In this document: positions 48,264 to 59,793 of the stretch, piece after piece
Layout: each line of letters starts with the position of its first letter
Numbering within the stretch: position 1 is the stretch's first letter
Made by a program: the position numbers and the translations under genes
The notes under the pieces: generated by a model
What the model saw: only the letters and a program-made list of their open reading frames with translations
What the model was told of the DNA's origin: nothing
Databases searched by the model: none
Assembly (NCBI RefSeq): GCF_008831285.2
Contig: NC_045141.1
Coordinates: forward strand, 17,532,106-17,596,105
Length of the DNA: 64,000 bases
Reading direction: 5' to 3'
Source of the DNA: Nymphaea colorata
Lineage: Eukaryota; Streptophyta; Magnoliopsida; Nymphaeales; Nymphaeaceae

Positions 48264-51200
48264 ATGGCGAAGGCCAAGAATTGGGAGGCATTGGAGGGGA
48301 GCAGACGTGAAGAGGAGGCGGAGGACGGAGATGGTGGCAGCCATGGCAGTTTGCTGCTAGAGAATGGCGTCGTCAAGATTGAGAAGACTAGTGAGGATGA
48401 AGGCAATATCAGGGAGAAGAAATGGAATTCTTCCTCTTCCGCTGTCTTCTCTAGTCACTCGCATCAGATCGACCGGTGCAATTTCTGAGCTCCTCCTCCT
48501 CCTCCTTTTTCTTTCTATGAATATTATTAGTCGCAGTAGCTGTTTCTGAGTCACAACCCTTTGCTACCGTACTCCGCTATTTGAAAAATCAACACGAGCC
48601 AAATTTTATGGTCGATGATTGTGCTTTTTTGCCCTGATGATTATGATGATGATAATTAAATGGACTATATTATTTTATTTTAAGCTGGATAGAACAAAAG
48701 GTTTTTTTACAGGGCGGATCGTTACATATAAGATACAGCAATCAGAGTTCCGGCAGTACAGACGGATGTTGTCTGGCCGGCGTCTGCTTACTGTTCCGGC
48801 TTCTGGTTATTGCTCAGAGCAGCTACTTTCTTGCTGTTAGACATTCATGGATGTTCTATTTGGGAAATGAGAAAGCGAAAAAGGAAAACGGATTTAAACA
48901 TTTCAATCAGAAAACAACCAAACATCCACTCGTAAGAGAGAGAGAGATCTACGACGAAGGTAATGTCTAGTCATATTCTCACCTAAAACAAATTTTTTTT
49001 TTTAAATTCTAATGACAGACTTCTAACAAATCTTTCTTAAATCAGCTAGTTCGGTTTTAATGATTTTGAGCTCCATTCCACAGTTTTCCCCCAACGTTTG
49101 GGGCCAAAACACTAAAACGTCTTTGGACAGGGGAGGAAAAAAAGAAAAAAACTAAAAGGATCTTTTTCATAGAAGAGAAATGAAAACACCATTACAATAA
49201 CCAATTATACTCTTAAACAAAAATAAAAATGTCTTTCACGACCGCTCTTGTTATATCCTTAATGCAAGTCCTACACTAAGTAGGGGCTGTAAGTAGAAGG
49301 AGTTTTTTTTTTTTTTTTTTACCACTCAAAAAAGAGCGGAAACTCTTGTATAATTTTTTGTTTTTTTAAGGGCTATGGGCTGCCACATCTGTAATGGCCT
49401 TTCTTTTACATCCTCCGTTGCACCAACTGCCTCACCGACACAGTAGTAGGGAATTAATTTATAGAAACGACTCAAAAATACGTTGAGGTATTTAAACTAT
49501 CTTCCTAAACAACATTTTACCCAAAAAAGTTTTCATGTGTGTGAGAGAGAGAGGGTGAAATGGAGGTTAAAATTTAATTTTTGATTGATAAATAATCCAG
49601 AATAGTTAGGGGCTCCTTGAGTTATTTTGTCGGCACCTAGCGAAAGAAAGAATGTCTCCAGTTATGGATATTAATCCTTAAGAACCGGCACGTTTTTTAT
49701 TTTGTCATTTTCACACTTTCGTAGGACAATAGAAAGATATCGTCTGATAATGATCATTAGGAGAGAGAGAGAGAGAGAGAATTCAATGGATGGTGCATTG
49801 CCGGTGGGCCGGAGAGGAATTTTGAGAGACGCCGTCCGTCGCCGGGGAGCGCGGAAATAGCAGCAGAGCCTAAAAAATGTAAATTTACAGCCACCAAAAG
49901 TAATCTCGTGTGCGTTGATTTCATAGGTCTAAGTAAAGCTATTTTTCCAAACAGGGAGTCGATAGATGCTTATGTAATCACTGCATCTCCCACCTTCGGA
50001 TTTCTTCGTCACAGTCATCCCAGTCTCTGCTGCTCAACTACCCATGGAGTCGATGATAAGGATTTGGGAGCCAAATTGCCGCTGCTATCAGCTGGAAGCT
50101 TTGCTCAGGACTCCGCTGAAAAGCTATCAAGTAGATCATCCAAAGAGTCAGATGACCAAAACTTGCAGTCCTCTCGAGAAGGGCAAGGTGCTCCAGGATG
50201 TAGCTTGACCCAGACCATTTTCAATGGTATCATCATCTTATGAACACTTTCTAAATACTGTCGTATTCTTTTCTAGATCATATACTGCTTCTGGTTCGCA
50301 CTACGGGGCATCAGCCTTTGGCTGATAGGATTGACGTACACTTTCAGTTGGTGGCGAACAAATATAGGAATCTAGGTGCCCCTCGGCCAATGGTTTCTTG
50401 GGTCAGCTCCTCAATGAGCATATGGATCTTTTTTTTTCTACTGATGATTATTGGATTCTATGGTTTGGTAACAGGTGTTAACCTGATGGTGGGAGTTGGA
50501 CTTCTAACTATATCATTCACCATAAAAGAAGCTGGATGGGCAAGCTTGCTTGTCTTAACGTGCTTTGCAGCCATGTGTTGCTACACGGGCATCCTCATGG
50601 GACGCTGTATGGGAAGCAGGGAAGGCATTACAAGCTATCCAGATATAGGAGAAGCTGCTTATGGAAAATGTGGGCGTGTTTTTGTACTTGTAAGTAACTT
50701 GAATTGTTTTGGCCTTGGGTTTTTTGCACATATGCTCCTTTCCCTTTTCCTCCACAAGAAATTGAGCATCACCCCCTCACACACACACACATACAAAAAA
50801 TAGGAGCAGACATTGAAAATGCAGCACTAGTTGGGCAGTTTCTAACAATGAAAAAATCACATTTTTCTGCAGGTGGTTTTCTATCTGGAGTTGTATGTAA
50901 GTATAATATGGATGACGATTATGCCAATTAGCATTTTCCTTCTTCTCCATGACAACAATTAACACCATGGACATTCTCTCTCTCTCTCTCTCTCTGCGCA
51001 CCATAATACAGTGCATCTGTGTGGAATTTATCATCCTGGAAGGTGATAATCTAACAAAGTTATATCCGGGCATTTCAATTGATTTGGCTGGGATTCATAT
51101 CGGCTCTGTGCACCTTTTTGGAATCTTAACTGGCCTAGTCGTCATTCCCACAGTTTGGTTAAAAGATCTTCGAGTAATGTCTTACCTTTCAGGTATCGTG

Positions 51201-53480
51201 CAACTTCTTTTTCTTACTTTTTATGCTTGTGAACAATGAATAAGTTCCAAGGTGTAGGTAGCATCATTTTCCCTTACTTGACTCTCTAGCTTGTCTTTCT
51301 AAACCTACAATGCAGCTGGTGGTGTTCTTGCGACAATTTTAATATCTCTTTCAGTGTTTGTTGTGGGTACAACCTGTGGCATAGGATTCCACCAAACTAG
51401 CAACTTTATTAATTGGAGTGGCCTTCTGTTTGCGATCGGGGTGTATGGGTTTTGCTACTCTGGACACTCTCTATTTCCTAGTATATATCAATCAATGGCA
51501 GACAAAACAAAATTCAACATGGCACTACTTATCTGGTAGGTGGTAGGTTAGAATTTTCTCTATGGAATGAAAATATTGATCGTGTTTCAATATGATATAT
51601 TCTTGAAATAGCTATCTATTACCACAGCTTCTTTTTATGCACTGCGATATATGGTTTAGTTGGAGCGATGGGATATCTCATGTTTGGTCAGGAAACACTA
51701 TCTCAGATAACCTTGAACTTGCCAACGGATGCCCTTGCTTCAAAAGTTGCAATCTGGACAACCGTGAGTACATCATTGATTTGTCTATCCATGTTTGGCA
51801 GCAAGTCTTATTGGTAAAGACTCTTAAAAATTTATAATTCATGTTAATCAGTGGCATGAGATACAAGGGAGCTACTGTGGGCCACTGCCCACACCAGCCC
51901 ATTAAAAGTTTCATTTTAAAAATTCAGAATTAGGTTTTGATAATTTAAAAATTACTTGGGGTGCCCCACATCAGAGCTGGGCTGGGCACCCTGCAACCAA
52001 AAAAATCCTAGCTCCACCGCTGATGCTAACATTATTGTATAGCTGGCACTAATCTCTCTTCTTTCTTTTTTTTTTTTTTAGGTGATCAATCCCCTTACCA
52101 AGTATCCTTTCACTTCTAATAAATGTATAGATTACATGCTTTTTCTAGCGAGGCTTTATTAATTTCCTACAGAAATTTTCACCTTGACGTCAAAACAGAT
52201 ATGCGTTGGTTCTTAATCCCTTGGCAAAGGGCTTTGAGAACTTGCTTCCAGAAGGGAGACGAAATGAGTTGCTCATTTGCATGCTGATAAGGACAGGACT
52301 AGTTATTTCAACTGTTTGTATTGCACTGCTTTTACCTTTTTTCGGTATGCTTACTGTCTCGTGAATATGGTACTATTACTTTAAGCGTATGAACAGTGGA
52401 AGCAAAAAACCGTTGGTTTGTTGTAGCACACGAGTTCCAAGCATGTGAATATGAAGTCTAAGGTAGTGCTTAAGCATCATATTCTATTTGACAAACAATA
52501 TATGAAAGTGTATAATTTGGATGAAAACTGAAGGAGCAGTGCAGCCCTACTTAATGATTTCGGAATCGCCTAATACTGATAGATGACCAGAGATAGCCCA
52601 GCTCCACAAGACACCAAAGAGATGTTGCTTCCATGGGGATTCAGGTCTTAATTTCTCTCGCACTCGTTCAGAAATATCTGGTAGTAGGTCAAGCCAACCC
52701 CGTCTTGAGAAGAAGTCTACAAGGGTAACTTATTCTATTAAAACTAGACAATCCAATGTGTCCCAAGATCTGGTTTTCCTATGTAGTCTTTGCTACAGAA
52801 GAACTATTTGTTTTGATTAGAATCTGAGCTTCCATGGAGCACTAGACGACTTAGTGAAGAATTAACTAAGCTCTGTAGGATATAATTCAACTGTTAGTCA
52901 AGTAAATTCATTGGCATGTGAAAGCAATCCCATTCTTCTTTATATTTCGGATGATCCATCTATTGATGTATATGCTTTACATGTCTATCCAGCTTAAACT
53001 ATTCTGGCTGCCTTCTTTAATGTCCTAAGTTAGTCCTTTCTTCCCACTGTGCTATGGTTTCAGGTCTATTCATGGCATTGTTTGGCTCTCTGCTATGCTC
53101 GCTTATGGTAATCCTGAACCATAAAAGCACATTATATAATTTGGATAGAGAACATCTTTTCTTGAGTTTTGATAAGCACACTTAAGTCTGCTGCCATGCT
53201 CATCACAGGCTGTCATCTTTCCTCCTCTCTGTTTCTTGAAGATTTTAAAGAAAAAGACAACCTTTGAGGTACTTCAATGCAACAAGCAATGCTAGGCACA
53301 CACCATATGAAACAACCTTTTTTAAGATTGGGTTCTTCCATTTGGCTATTTATTATTTCTTTTTTCCTTGTTTGCTATCAGGTCTCCCTTTGTATCGCAA
53401 TCATCGGAATAGGCATAGTCAGCGCAGCTCTTGGCACGTACTCCTCTCTGTCTGAGATCGTGCAGAGCTTCTACACTTGA
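48264..53480 (+). CDS. AVT1: AVT1-type vacuolar amino acid transporter, copy 3 (intact frame)
   Basis: Exons: 48264-48475, 49955-50226, 50475-50689, 50873-50896, 51012-51192, 51316-51535, 51628-51763, 52082-52101, 52199-52344, 53064-53107, 53209-53268, 53382-53480. All borders are GT..AG. The joined frame is open: 542 residues plus TGA. The N-terminus (1-161) is acidic and Ser-rich, but the usual W.QSYR end of exon 1 is altered to HQIDR. The Aa_trans domain follows, with [26 protein letters not shown] and GYLMFG. TM1 reads GLLTISF where copies 1 and 2 have GLLSTPY/GLLTTPF, so residues 174-175 are Ile-Ser instead of Thr-Pro. Intron 1 is long (about 1.48 kb). Intron 7 holds a 174-bp MITE. An in-frame upstream ATG at 48246 would add six residues; 48264 matches the paralogues. 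The role is as for the other copies, but activity is less certain. Confidence 0.9.
51849..52022. mobile_element. hAT-like MITE in intron 7 of AVT1 copy 3
   Basis: A 174-bp insertion starting 'cagtggcatgag' and ending 'agctccaccgctg', which gives imperfect inverted ends (CAGTGG / CAGCGG). It is flanked by atgttaat (51841-51848) and atgctaac (52023-52030), an 8-bp duplication with two mismatches. The same intron of copy 2 and of both 3' relics has the empty site 'atgctaat'. An 8-bp duplication and CA..TG ends fit the hAT superfamily. Confidence 0.82.
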
Positions 53481-54570
53481 TCTCAACAGTCTATATCCAA
53501 GTCAACTTCTGTTTCTGTTTTATCTCAATTGCAGAACTTTTATGAAGGATGGGCACATCTAAACGAATTGCTTATGTACGCATAATTTGCATGACTCGAA
53601 TTTCGTTTCTGCAAACGGTTTGATCATAAGAAAAAGCTAAATGTCTGGTTCACATATAGTTGTCTGCTTTAGCATACAAGTTGAGTATCATTCTATGACA
53701 TCTGTGACAGCTAAATTTATCTGGTAGCATTTATGGAGCAGGATTTCAGCATCCATTTGTTGGATACGCCCAAACTTTGCTGTGAAAAAGTGTTTGCTCT
53801 TCAAGTATCCATTAAACCGGGTCTTCAGTCATATGAGGCATGCCATCACTTTGTTTGTGAGAGGGTTCTTTAGTCAAATGCCACATTTCTTCATCTACAA
53901 ATTGCTCATTTAAGTTCAAGAAACCTCTCCATCAAATTGAAGATCTTTGCAGCAAACAAAGCCACAACCTGTTTAAGGGAACGATATCATTATGGAAGAC
54001 CTCGATCCAAATAACAAGGCGACATTAAATTAAGATTTTGTTCATAAATGATAAAGGTGATAAAGGTGCAATGTTAAATATGATAAGATCCCCAAAAATA
54101 AATGTGACAAAAATCTGAAACCAGGGAGACTTCTTGGCGGAGCCTGACATGTCTGGCTGATAGGCACTCACCATATATTTGAAGAGCATCCTATATATAG
54201 ATATGTACAAATTTGGGGTCCACCAATATATAAATATGAAAATTTTGTTGTGCTGTGGGCTATTGACCACACATGCTCACGTGTCTCTGCCCCTGCTTCT
54301 GAGGAAAAAGTCTGTTGACAGAAGACGGCTCGCGCGCCATAAATTCATAATAGTTATTTAATTGAACCTATCGTGCATCTCTTTGTATTATCTTTTTGCA
54401 GCAGGCTGACATCCGAAGGGTGAAAAGGTGTTTATTTTCCTTCTTTTTTCATCTGTTCTTCTAATTGATTGCGTATCTTTCCTGTCTTCACATGCAAAGT
54501 TAGTTAAGTAAATTAATGGACCGGTCAAGTCATTTTACTGTACGTGATCACATATGAACAGGGCAAGCAC
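53481..54570 (+). other. 3' flank of AVT1 copy 3
   Basis: The first ~190 bases are shared with the 3' flanks of the other copies. After that I recognise nothing. The minus-strand 81-codon frame at 54025-54270 is hydrophobic and AT-driven, without a known family. Confidence 0.45.
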
Positions 54571-56398
54571 AAGTGTCTTGATGTAAATAAGCTTAAGTAA
54601 GATCTTATTGGAATAAAAATCTATAGCCTGTAATATTGATAACAACAACATCTACGAGCTCATAATATTCAATTTTTATAATTTGAAAAATGAATGCCAC
54701 GAACGAGAAGGCCTGCTGAAAATGTTATGAGAAAAGAATATGAGTGGTCTCAACTTAATAATAATAAATCAGGAATAACGAAACTAATGTCAGCAAGATC
54801 CCATAAGGTACTGCGCGCCTTGATGTATTAGAAAATGGTAATGATGGGCATAAAATTGAAGCATATTTTGCAATGTTGTGAACACTAGTGTGCTTTAGCT
54901 CGTTAATTATCAGTAGATCAACATCCTATTGGCAGCACCTTCATGCATTATGCGTATTATGTGTCGGATATATTAACAAACAAATAATTAAAATAAGAGG
55001 GTCGAGATCAAATATGCCGGATGCCGGACGTTTCCAAGCTGCTAAAACTTAAAAATTTATGGCTGAAAAACAGAGTCCACAAGAATATTAGCGACGGTTT
55101 AAGGTGCAGCAACAGTTCATGAAACTTCTAGCAAGGGTTTATAGTGCGCTCAGTACAATACATTTTTAAGTTTGAGCTATTTGGCAACATTTGGCATCCA
55201 ACAGATCATTAAATTACATTTGAAGTTTTAAGCTTGTTTTAAGGCTGATACCCATAGATTTTCATGGTTCCAGATACAAAATGGAAACCGTGGAATCACA
55301 GGTACTCATATTGTAAAAGAGCAATGCCTAGATTTTGAATTATTAAGCATTCGAATGTAATAGAAATGTGGGCCTCTGTTTTGCGACTACATATATAAAA
55401 AAAAAAAGTAGTTGGTCCCCAAAGGCAGGCTTCTAGTTGTTGAGAGAATCAAAGAATATCCAACGGGAAGTGTGGGGAATAGATCCGCACCTTTGTCGAC
55501 GTAATAAATGTAATAGTTACTCCAAAAGAGGAGACTCCTGAGGAATATAAAATGGGAAAAAGGGAAGGAGAACGGGCTGAGAACATGACTCCCTTCATTG
55601 TGATGCACAGAATCTCAATCTAATTAGACAGATCCAAAATGAAAATTTACATCTAATATTCAAATTTCCTATATGATTTTTTCTCACAGAATTTGATGTC
55701 TAAATCTGGTTGCATGGAAAACTTTTGTTTTTTCCAAATCTCAAGGTGATATCCAACTCCGAGTAGCGTCGGATTATCCAATACCATTGATTGATTATTG
55801 AAATAATTATATTCTTGCATCTGAATCAAACCCACTGGCCCCCAACTACATCTGTATAGAACTTTATTGGGTAATTGTTTTTTTTTTAAGGCTTCTTCTT
55901 TCCTTTCATTTCCTTTCCTTTCCTTCTCTGTAGTCATAAAAACCAGAGACAGAGTCAAAGGAGCTGGCAGGGGCCATGGCCTCCTCTCACATTTTGGGAA
56001 AACAGAATTTTATAGTTATATCTTTTAAAAATTTTAATGTGGCTCATATAAAAATTTTGTAAACTATCGTTTGCTCCATGTACAAATTTTGAAAATACTA
56101 TTTGAGCCCCCAACAAAAAATTTCAGTCTCTATCTCTCATAAAAATCATTAATTTTACCTGTCTCGAGCACCTTTGCTTCTTTTTTTTTTTGTTGAAAGT
56201 TGAAGCTTTTCAACATGATCCAGACAAGTCGAGCAGAGATGTACCTTTCCAGAGAAGACCTTTCTTTTGCCAACTACCTTTCCTTTCTCTTTTGGCTTGC
56301 ATCAGGAACGTGAAGCCATTTGTTTTTCCTGTTCGCTGGAATCTGATCTGGAAGATATTCATAAATATTCGGTGTACATCTCTTGAAAAGGAGCTGCC
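54571..56398 (+). repeat. Segmental duplication, second copy (pairs with 6483-8573)
   Basis: Colinear with the first copy except for a non-matching middle (about 54801-55192). It lacks the (CA)n(TA)n and pyrimidine expansions of the first copy. It follows the complete copy 3, as the first copy follows AVT1 relics, so the block probably travelled with an AVT1 gene. No gene is recognised inside it. Confidence 0.8.
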
Positions 56399-57525
56399 GT
56401 TAAGTTTAGGCCAATAATCCTCGACTGTTGTCATGAGAATGACATAGGCCCCAAAAAGTCATGTAAAATGCACTATTTAGCTTCTCCTAAATTGTTTGTG
56501 ACTAATTGTTAACTATAAACCAATTTAATTTTTCTATCTTCAATTAACTTCAACTCAACCCTTTTAGTTTTAGGTTGAAATTAACTGCTTTTGATCATTT
56601 TAACAAGAAGCTCCATGAAGAAGGTTATTAACACGATCAAACCGGTCTTGCATCAATAATGTTAGAGAATAAATGTAGGCAAAATAATCAATTTTACAAA
56701 AAAGCACATCATAAAAAGAAAGAACGGATGCCAAGTAGAAGATTTAGCATGTTTGATCGTTTCGAAAACCACATATGGCTTCAAAACCTCATACGGTGGA
56801 CTTATGAAAGGTTAAACCATGCACCCCACCACGAACAATGGCTTTTCAATGAAATACACGCTCAATCGTTTTTTACTCAATCACGATCCTAAGTAAGAAA
56901 CAAAAGATGACGAACTTGCCAGCATGTCGCTCTAGTTTCATTTTGTCCTCATAAGTCAGTCCCGCACATATAAAATGTGGATTTGTGGTCCTAAGAATAT
57001 ATGCTCATACTTTTTACGTACATGCTTGCTTATATTCATTTTCGGCTGTTATATAATATATGTGTCATTATTTTGGTCAATTCTAAACGTTGTCGTCGTT
57101 TTTTTTATGTATACTACCAACGTGCACATCTTGTCGATCAAAATTAGACTCTATTGTTAAAGAGGTCTCACGCCATTTGGATCAGCTCAAAAGAGTCGCT
57201 ATTCTTGTGTGATACAACATTTTCACAAGAAAAAAGATTTTATGTGTTCAAATTGATAATAGAGTTCATTAATCTTAAGCATATTTTATACATAATGTCT
57301 ATTGTTGGTGCGTTGTTGGTCCGAGGGCGTCGATCCGCTTCCAATGGGTTCCCCCTGATTTTTTATTGCAAGTTATTAGTTCTTCGAAAAAGAAATCTAA
57401 AATAAATTGCTTTCAGCCATCAAACTTAACTCAACTTAAAAGAACAATTATGTTTCTGATACTTCACAATATTCGTGACGATGAAAAGGAAGTTTGATAC
57501 TGTGAAAGGGTAGAGTATACACATA
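56399..57525. other. Intergenic DNA, nothing recognised
   Basis: Open frames of 60-83 codons occur, but none resembles a known protein and none is supported by splice structure. Confidence 0.4.
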
Positions 57526-57533
57526 CCTATAAC

Positions 57534-57722
57534 CAAGGGCAGAGCCAGGATTTTTTCTAGGGTCGGGCCAATACGATTTGCGGGCTGGGTCAGGGTCGGG
57601 CCAAGAGGAGCGACGATGAGCAACCGGTCGGACCATACTAAAAAAATTTGATTTTTTCAATGTAAAAAACAAAAGAATTCCTGGGCTCACCCGGGCCATG
57701 GCCCGAGTGCCCTCCGCCCCTG
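57534..57722. mobile_element. hAT-like MITE, 189 bp
   Basis: Flanked by a perfect 8-bp direct repeat cctataac (57526-57533 and 57723-57730). It starts 'caagggcagagccagg' and ends 'ccctccgcccctg', giving inverted ends CARGGGCRGAG of about 11 bp. The interior is GC-rich near the ends with an A/T-rich middle. No transposase is present, so it is non-autonomous. The 8-bp duplication and end sequence fit the hAT superfamily. Confidence 0.9.
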
Positions 57723-57730
57723 CCTATAAC

Positions 57731-59793
57731 TCGATGACAAAAGACATGCACGTATAGCTGTTTTATATGTCTATTTCTCTCCTCCCTACCTAAATTCCAA
57801 AACTGGTTATGTTCACATTATTGGAGTGTGATGTTTGATCTATATTTAATAAGGGTATTCATGTAATTTTATGTTTTATAGGTTCGAACTAATCTCCATT
57901 TTTAAGAGGGGTGGTTTCTTGTATTCTTTGATTCTTCTTTGATAGTAAACAACAGTGTGCGACCGTGTGGATGTATGACAATATTGTCTCTGAACTAAGC
58001 AAAATCTTTATCTCTTCTTCATTATCTTATTCGTGTTGAGAGAGAAAGATTGTCCCTAGGGTGTGAAATTATCAAAATACCCCTGACCAATAAAAAAAGA
58101 CTCTCTACAAGGACAAGAAAAAAGTAATTAAAAAGTTAAACATCCAAAAAAGATTTTTTTTTTTTTTTGAAAAATTCCCAAAATACTCAAACTCCCCTTT
58201 CTTTTTTTTTTTCTTTTTTTTGGTTGCAGATCTATTGCATGCACCACCTCATATTTACTGTGACTTCACTTTCTAGATTTATAAATATTTTTAGACTGAC
58301 AGTACCAATTCCGGGTACGCTTGACCCGGTATCCATCCATATTCTTCAACTAGAACCCCTTTTCTATCAAATTAAGGACAACATTCAACATCCAGCTTGG
58401 ACAAATTTGAGAAATATGCTTTACTTTAGAAAATCGAGTCCATGCAATTCATGCATAACAAAACTTCTATAAGTCCATAATCTGGTGGGTATCAGAACAC
58501 TATGGCCTCAAAAAAGCAACTTTCTTTTGTACAAGTTCATAGCAAGGCCATTGATTAATTCTCTCTTTTGCGCAAGTTTATGGTTGGGTTCCTTTGATAT
58601 GGTCTTGCGCTTGAAATTTCAGGTGCGTGATCTTTGATCGACCTTGATTGAGCGATATATAGGTGGATCGGTTTTAATTTGTCCCGCATAGAAGGTAGGC
58701 AGCCCAACTACATGGTGGCGGACCTGTTTTGATAAAGAAGCAAAATCCAACTGAACAGAAGTTTGTCATTTTTGAGCACCAAAGAACGTAGGCAGAGGGA
58801 TCATGGACACATCAATATAGCCGACCAAGTCATAAATAGGTAGTAAGGGGATGTTTGTTATTAATAAGTTAGTTACTGTTTTACGAATTCATCTCAAACA
58901 TTAAGGCAAATTCATGGAACACTATCTGAAATGTGCTTCAATTTTTACAATATGTTACTGTTGCCGTTTGGTATGGTGTTTCTTCATTCTGCCCCAAATT
59001 TTAAGGCATATTTGTCGGAATTGGGACTTCCAAAGAAGATGCTAAGTCAGCAATGAGCTTGATTTCTAGAAAGTGATGATGGTTGTTCAAACCTTGGTGA
59101 ACGAAAACATTTTGTATAGACCTGACCTTTGTTGTTTAGAGAAATTGGAGGAGCTTGAACTGGAAGAGTTGGATGCCATGAGAAAGCTGCTTTAAGAGGA
59201 CTTGGATGCCATGAGAAATTAAATGCAAATCAAGGAAAACGATATGGAAAGGAGCCGAAGTCTTTAATGGGGTTTGGTTGTTTTATAATCTACGTATATC
59301 CTTTGCTCCCTGAATTTTTCTCGGTGCCTCATTGAGTTCATGTGATGGATTACATAAACAGGGTTACATTGGTTATACTTTCCAATCTTCATTTCACAGG
59401 ATATGCAAGGTTTCCTCCGTTCTTCATTTTCTTTCATATCTCCTAAGGAGATTTAGCCCTTGAATATATCGCCGGTCTCTATACTTATCTGTTGACAGCC
59501 AGGCTTCCTTTCATCCCAAAGATATTACTCGCAAATTATGGGCATGTAGATGCAATATATCTATATAAAAATGTGAACGGATTTGAACGGTACGCTAAAA
59601 GAGAAAGGTGTAGGTATCTGAATCAGCAACATTAATGTTTTGAGGATAAGAATTTCAGTCTTCAGTTTGCTCATAATTACTGCCATTTCGAACTGAAAGT
59701 CTGAAATACTTCTGTAACCATGCGAAGAATGTCTCTTCTTCTTTAAGTTTCTCCTTGATTGATTAAAAAATTTTGTTAAGTTGTTGTGACCAG
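57731..59793. other. Intergenic DNA with a possible coiled-coil relic
   Basis: At about 59139-59274 the + strand reads EKLEELELEELDAMRKLL, stop, EDLDAMRN, stop, MQIKENDMERSRSL in one frame. This Glu/Leu-rich series interrupted by stops may be a decayed exon; I do not recognise the source. AVT1 exons 1 and 2 for the downstream fourth copy are not visible here. Confidence 0.35.
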
